This document shows positions 7,446-8,563 of a stretch of DNA of 8,563 nt, piece by piece. A model generated the notes under the pieces. The model did not search any database and was not told the origin of the DNA. It saw only the letters and a program-made list of their open reading frames with translations. This stretch comes from Maritimibacter sp. (GTDB taxonomy: Bacteria > Pseudomonadota > Alphaproteobacteria > Rhodobacterales > Rhodobacteraceae): positions 1 through 8,563 of the forward strand of contig DOUP01000180.1 of assembly GCA_003520545.1 (NCBI GenBank), given 5' to 3'. The position numbers and the translations under genes are program-made. Positions within the stretch are counted from its first letter, which is position 1, and every line of letters starts with the position of its first letter.

Positions 7446-7451
7446 CCGCCT
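7446..7451 (-). promoter_or_regulatory. ftsZ ribosome binding site
   Basis: AGGCGG on the minus strand, 8 nt before ATG 7437, a moderate Shine-Dalgarno match. It favours that ATG over the in-frame ATG at 7419. Confidence 0.6.
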
Positions 7452-7574
7452 GTCTTTCTCTGTCCTAGTTCCGAGCTGACTTTTGCCGCTCAGGATGTAC
7501 CGTTTTCTCCCGGTCGTTGCCGGTTTTCTGCCTATTCCCTTCAGCTTAGCGGCGATTACCCGCTAGGTCACGCA
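7452..7574 (-). promoter_or_regulatory. ftsZ upstream region, presumed promoter and operator
   Basis: About 120 bp between the ftsA terminator and the ftsZ ribosome site. Because a terminator precedes it, it should contain the main ftsZ promoter. I could not place -35 and -10 boxes with confidence, and saw no full CtrA site (TTAA-N7-TTAA) or GANTC site. The clearest structure is a direct repeat of AGAAAACC/GG-type sequence at 7500-7529. Confidence 0.4.
7500..7529 (-). repeat. Direct repeat upstream of ftsZ, 21-bp period
   Basis: On the minus strand AGAAAACCGG (complement of 7520-7529) recurs as AGAAAACGG (complement of 7500-7508), so the AGAAAA cores are 21 bp apart, about two helical turns. 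CCGG pairs also flank the spacer. The copies are short and differ by one base, so chance is possible; if real, it could be an operator. Confidence 0.35.
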
Positions 7575-7616
7575 AAAAACATGAAAACGCCCCAAAATCA
7601 GGGGTGATTTCGGGGC
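7575..7616 (-). terminator. Intrinsic terminator between ftsA and ftsZ
   Basis: On the minus strand a 12-position stem with a single A/C mismatch is formed by the complements of 7605-7616 and 7589-7600 (plus-strand arms GCCCCAAAATCA and TGATTTCGGGGC) over a 4-nt loop at 7601-7604. It is followed by GTTTTCATGTTTTTTGCG, two T-runs. It starts 39 nt after the ftsA stop. The stem is strong and the T-rich tail well placed, so read-through from ftsA into ftsZ should be reduced. Confidence 0.8.
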
Positions 7617-7655
7617 ATCAAGCCGAGATTTGGCCTGCGCAACAAGATTTGGTGG

Positions 7656-8563
7656 TTACCAGTTATCTCGGAACCACTTCACCGCCCACTTCAGGCTGCG
7701 CGCCGGGTAGCTCTCCGCCGGGATGTCGAAGTCCCACCACTCGTCTTGGGGGCATGCAGCAAACAGCGACAGCCCCACCGCTGATGCGAATGCAGCACCT
7801 GTGGCCGCCTGTGGCAACCCCTGAACCCGAAGCGGACGCCCGATGCGCACTTGTTGGCCGAGTATCCTGGGTGCCAGGCCGTCCAATCCGGGGATCTGGC
7901 TGGCGCCGCCGGTCAGCACGATCTGCTGGCTGGGCAGGTATTCGAACCCGGCGGCATCCAGCCGCGCGCGCACCTCTTCGAGGATTTCTTCGACCCGTGG
8001 CCGCATGATCCCGATCAATTCCGAACGGCTCACCCGGCGACGGTCTTTCTCCCAGTCGCCGCAATCGCTGCCGATCTCGATCATCTCGCGGTCGTCCATC
8101 CCGGTGGCGACGACGCCGCCGTAAAAGGTCTTGATCCGCTCCGCGATGGCAGCCGGGATTTGCAGACCCTTGGAGATATCCGAGGTCACATGATCCCCGC
8201 CCAGGCGCACGCTGTCGGCATAAATCATGTGTTTTTTCATGAAGATAGAGACGCCGGTCGATCCGCCGCCCATGTCGATGCAAGCCGCGCCCAGCTCTTG
8301 TTCATCCTCGACGAGGCTGGCAAGCCCGGAGGCATAGGACGCGCTCGCGATGCCCGCGAGTTCAAGATCGCAGCGCTTGATGCAATAGGCTACGTTGCGC
8401 ACCGCGTCCGCATCGACGGTCAGCAAGTGCATGTCCACGGCGAGCTGTTTGCCCACCTGCCCGCGCGGATCGCCCGACGGCAGGGTCGCGGCACGTTCCG
8501 CAAAGGCCTTGGCAAACTTATCCGCGATCTTTTCATCGACGATGATGCGCTCGGTCGACATGC
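7656..8563 (-). CDS. ftsA: Cell division protein FtsA, C-terminal part, with foreign-looking N-terminal residues
   Basis: Actin-like ATPase that anchors FtsZ filaments to the inner membrane and recruits later division proteins. The frame is open at the right edge. Counting from the in-frame ATG at 8561, residues 31-301 are FtsA: the end of subdomain 1C (DPRGQVGKQLAVDMHLLT, KRCDLELAGIA), then EDEQELGAACIDMGGGSTG (85-103), a nucleotide-phosphate loop, GGDHVTSDIS (121-130), AERIKTFYG, IVLTGGASQIPGL (214-226), an adenosine-site motif, and GLPQAATGAAFASAVGL. The C-terminal SLKWAVKWFRDNW is the amphipathic membrane-targeting helix. About the first 170 residues of a normal FtsA are absent. Residues 1-30 do not resemble the LHxxPxxYxLD stretch expected before DPRG, but read as an aldehyde dehydrogenase (see separate entry). 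ATG 8561 is therefore probably not a true start. A terminator follows the stop. Identity of the 3' part is firm. Confidence 0.93.
   Translation of the reverse strand, partial: MSTERIIVDEKIADKFAKAFAERAATLPSGDPRGQVGKQLAVDMHLLTVDADAVRNVAYCIKRCDLELAGIASASYASGLASLVEDEQELGAACIDMGGGSTGVSIFMKKHMIYADSVRLGGDHVTSDISKGLQIPAAIAERIKTFYGGVVATGMDDREMIEIGSDCGDWEKDRRRVSRSELIGIMRPRVEEILEEVRARLDAAGFEYLPSQQIVLTGGASQIPGLDGLAPRILGQQVRIGRPLRVQGLPQAATGAAFASAVGLSLFAACPQDEWWDFDIPAESYPARSLKWAVKWFRDNW
8466..8563 (-). other. Aldehyde dehydrogenase-like fragment fused in frame to ftsA
   Basis: The first ~32 codons read from the right edge give (C)MSTERIIVDEK, IADKFAKAFAERA and ATLPSGDP. This matches the segment following the catalytic Cys of the vanillin/salicylaldehyde dehydrogenase group (GQICMSTER..., then ...LPxGDPR). 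The two bases before the ATG, GC, fit the third and second positions of a TGC Cys codon. FtsA proteins have a different sequence before DPRG. The change occurs at about 8460-8475, where GATCCGCGCGG could serve both genes. Recognition is by eye from family knowledge; no search was possible. It is either a chimeric join at a contig end or a genuine recombination. Confidence 0.65.

Noticed and set aside
5839..7479. Long plus-strand open frame (546 codons) opposite ftsZ
   Set aside because: Complete overlap with ftsZ, no ribosome site or family motif; a shadow of high-GC codon use.
1..8563. Mobile elements, CRISPR arrays, tRNA or rRNA genes, defence systems
   Set aside because: No transposase, terminal repeats, regularly spaced repeats or structural RNA genes were seen; nearly all sequence is accounted for by core genes.

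Overview
The window looks like a high-GC alphaproteobacterial chromosome segment, most probably from the Rhodobacteraceae (Roseobacter group). The grounds are the FtsZ N-terminus and its C-terminal IPAFLRRQ peptide, the wording of the FtsA C-terminal half, and the ftsA / ftsZ / bamD / recN order. These are protein-level resemblances recalled from knowledge; no search was run.

Layout from left to right: a ClC-family chloride transport protein on the minus strand runs off the left edge (1-1207). A 76-bp divergent gap separates it from a plus-strand FAD-linked D-lactate dehydrogenase of the LDHD/Dld type (1284-2663), whose stop overlaps the start of a 73-residue two-helix membrane protein (2660-2881). 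A 62-bp convergent gap follows, with no clear terminator. The rest is on the minus strand. Read in the direction of transcription (right to left) it is ftsA (truncated by the right edge), an intrinsic terminator, ftsZ, a second intrinsic terminator, bamD, and recN 9 nt after bamD.

FtsA and FtsZ build the cytokinetic ring: FtsA tethers FtsZ to the inner membrane through a C-terminal amphipathic helix and binds the FtsZ C-terminal peptide, and both elements are visible. BamD is the outer-membrane-assembly lipoprotein and RecN the SMC-like double-strand-break repair ATPase; they look like one transcription unit. Hairpin plus T-tract terminators after ftsA and after ftsZ suggest that ftsZ is expressed from its own promoter as a single-gene unit.

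Two things stand out. First, the last ~95 bases at the right edge do not look like ftsA. They read in frame as the segment just after the catalytic cysteine of an aldehyde dehydrogenase, and switch to FtsA at a GDPRG junction. This suggests an assembly or amplification chimera at a contig end, or less probably a real recombination. Second, lpxC, which I expect between ftsZ and bamD in this family, is absent. I see no convincing new biological system; the rest is ordinary core-genome content.
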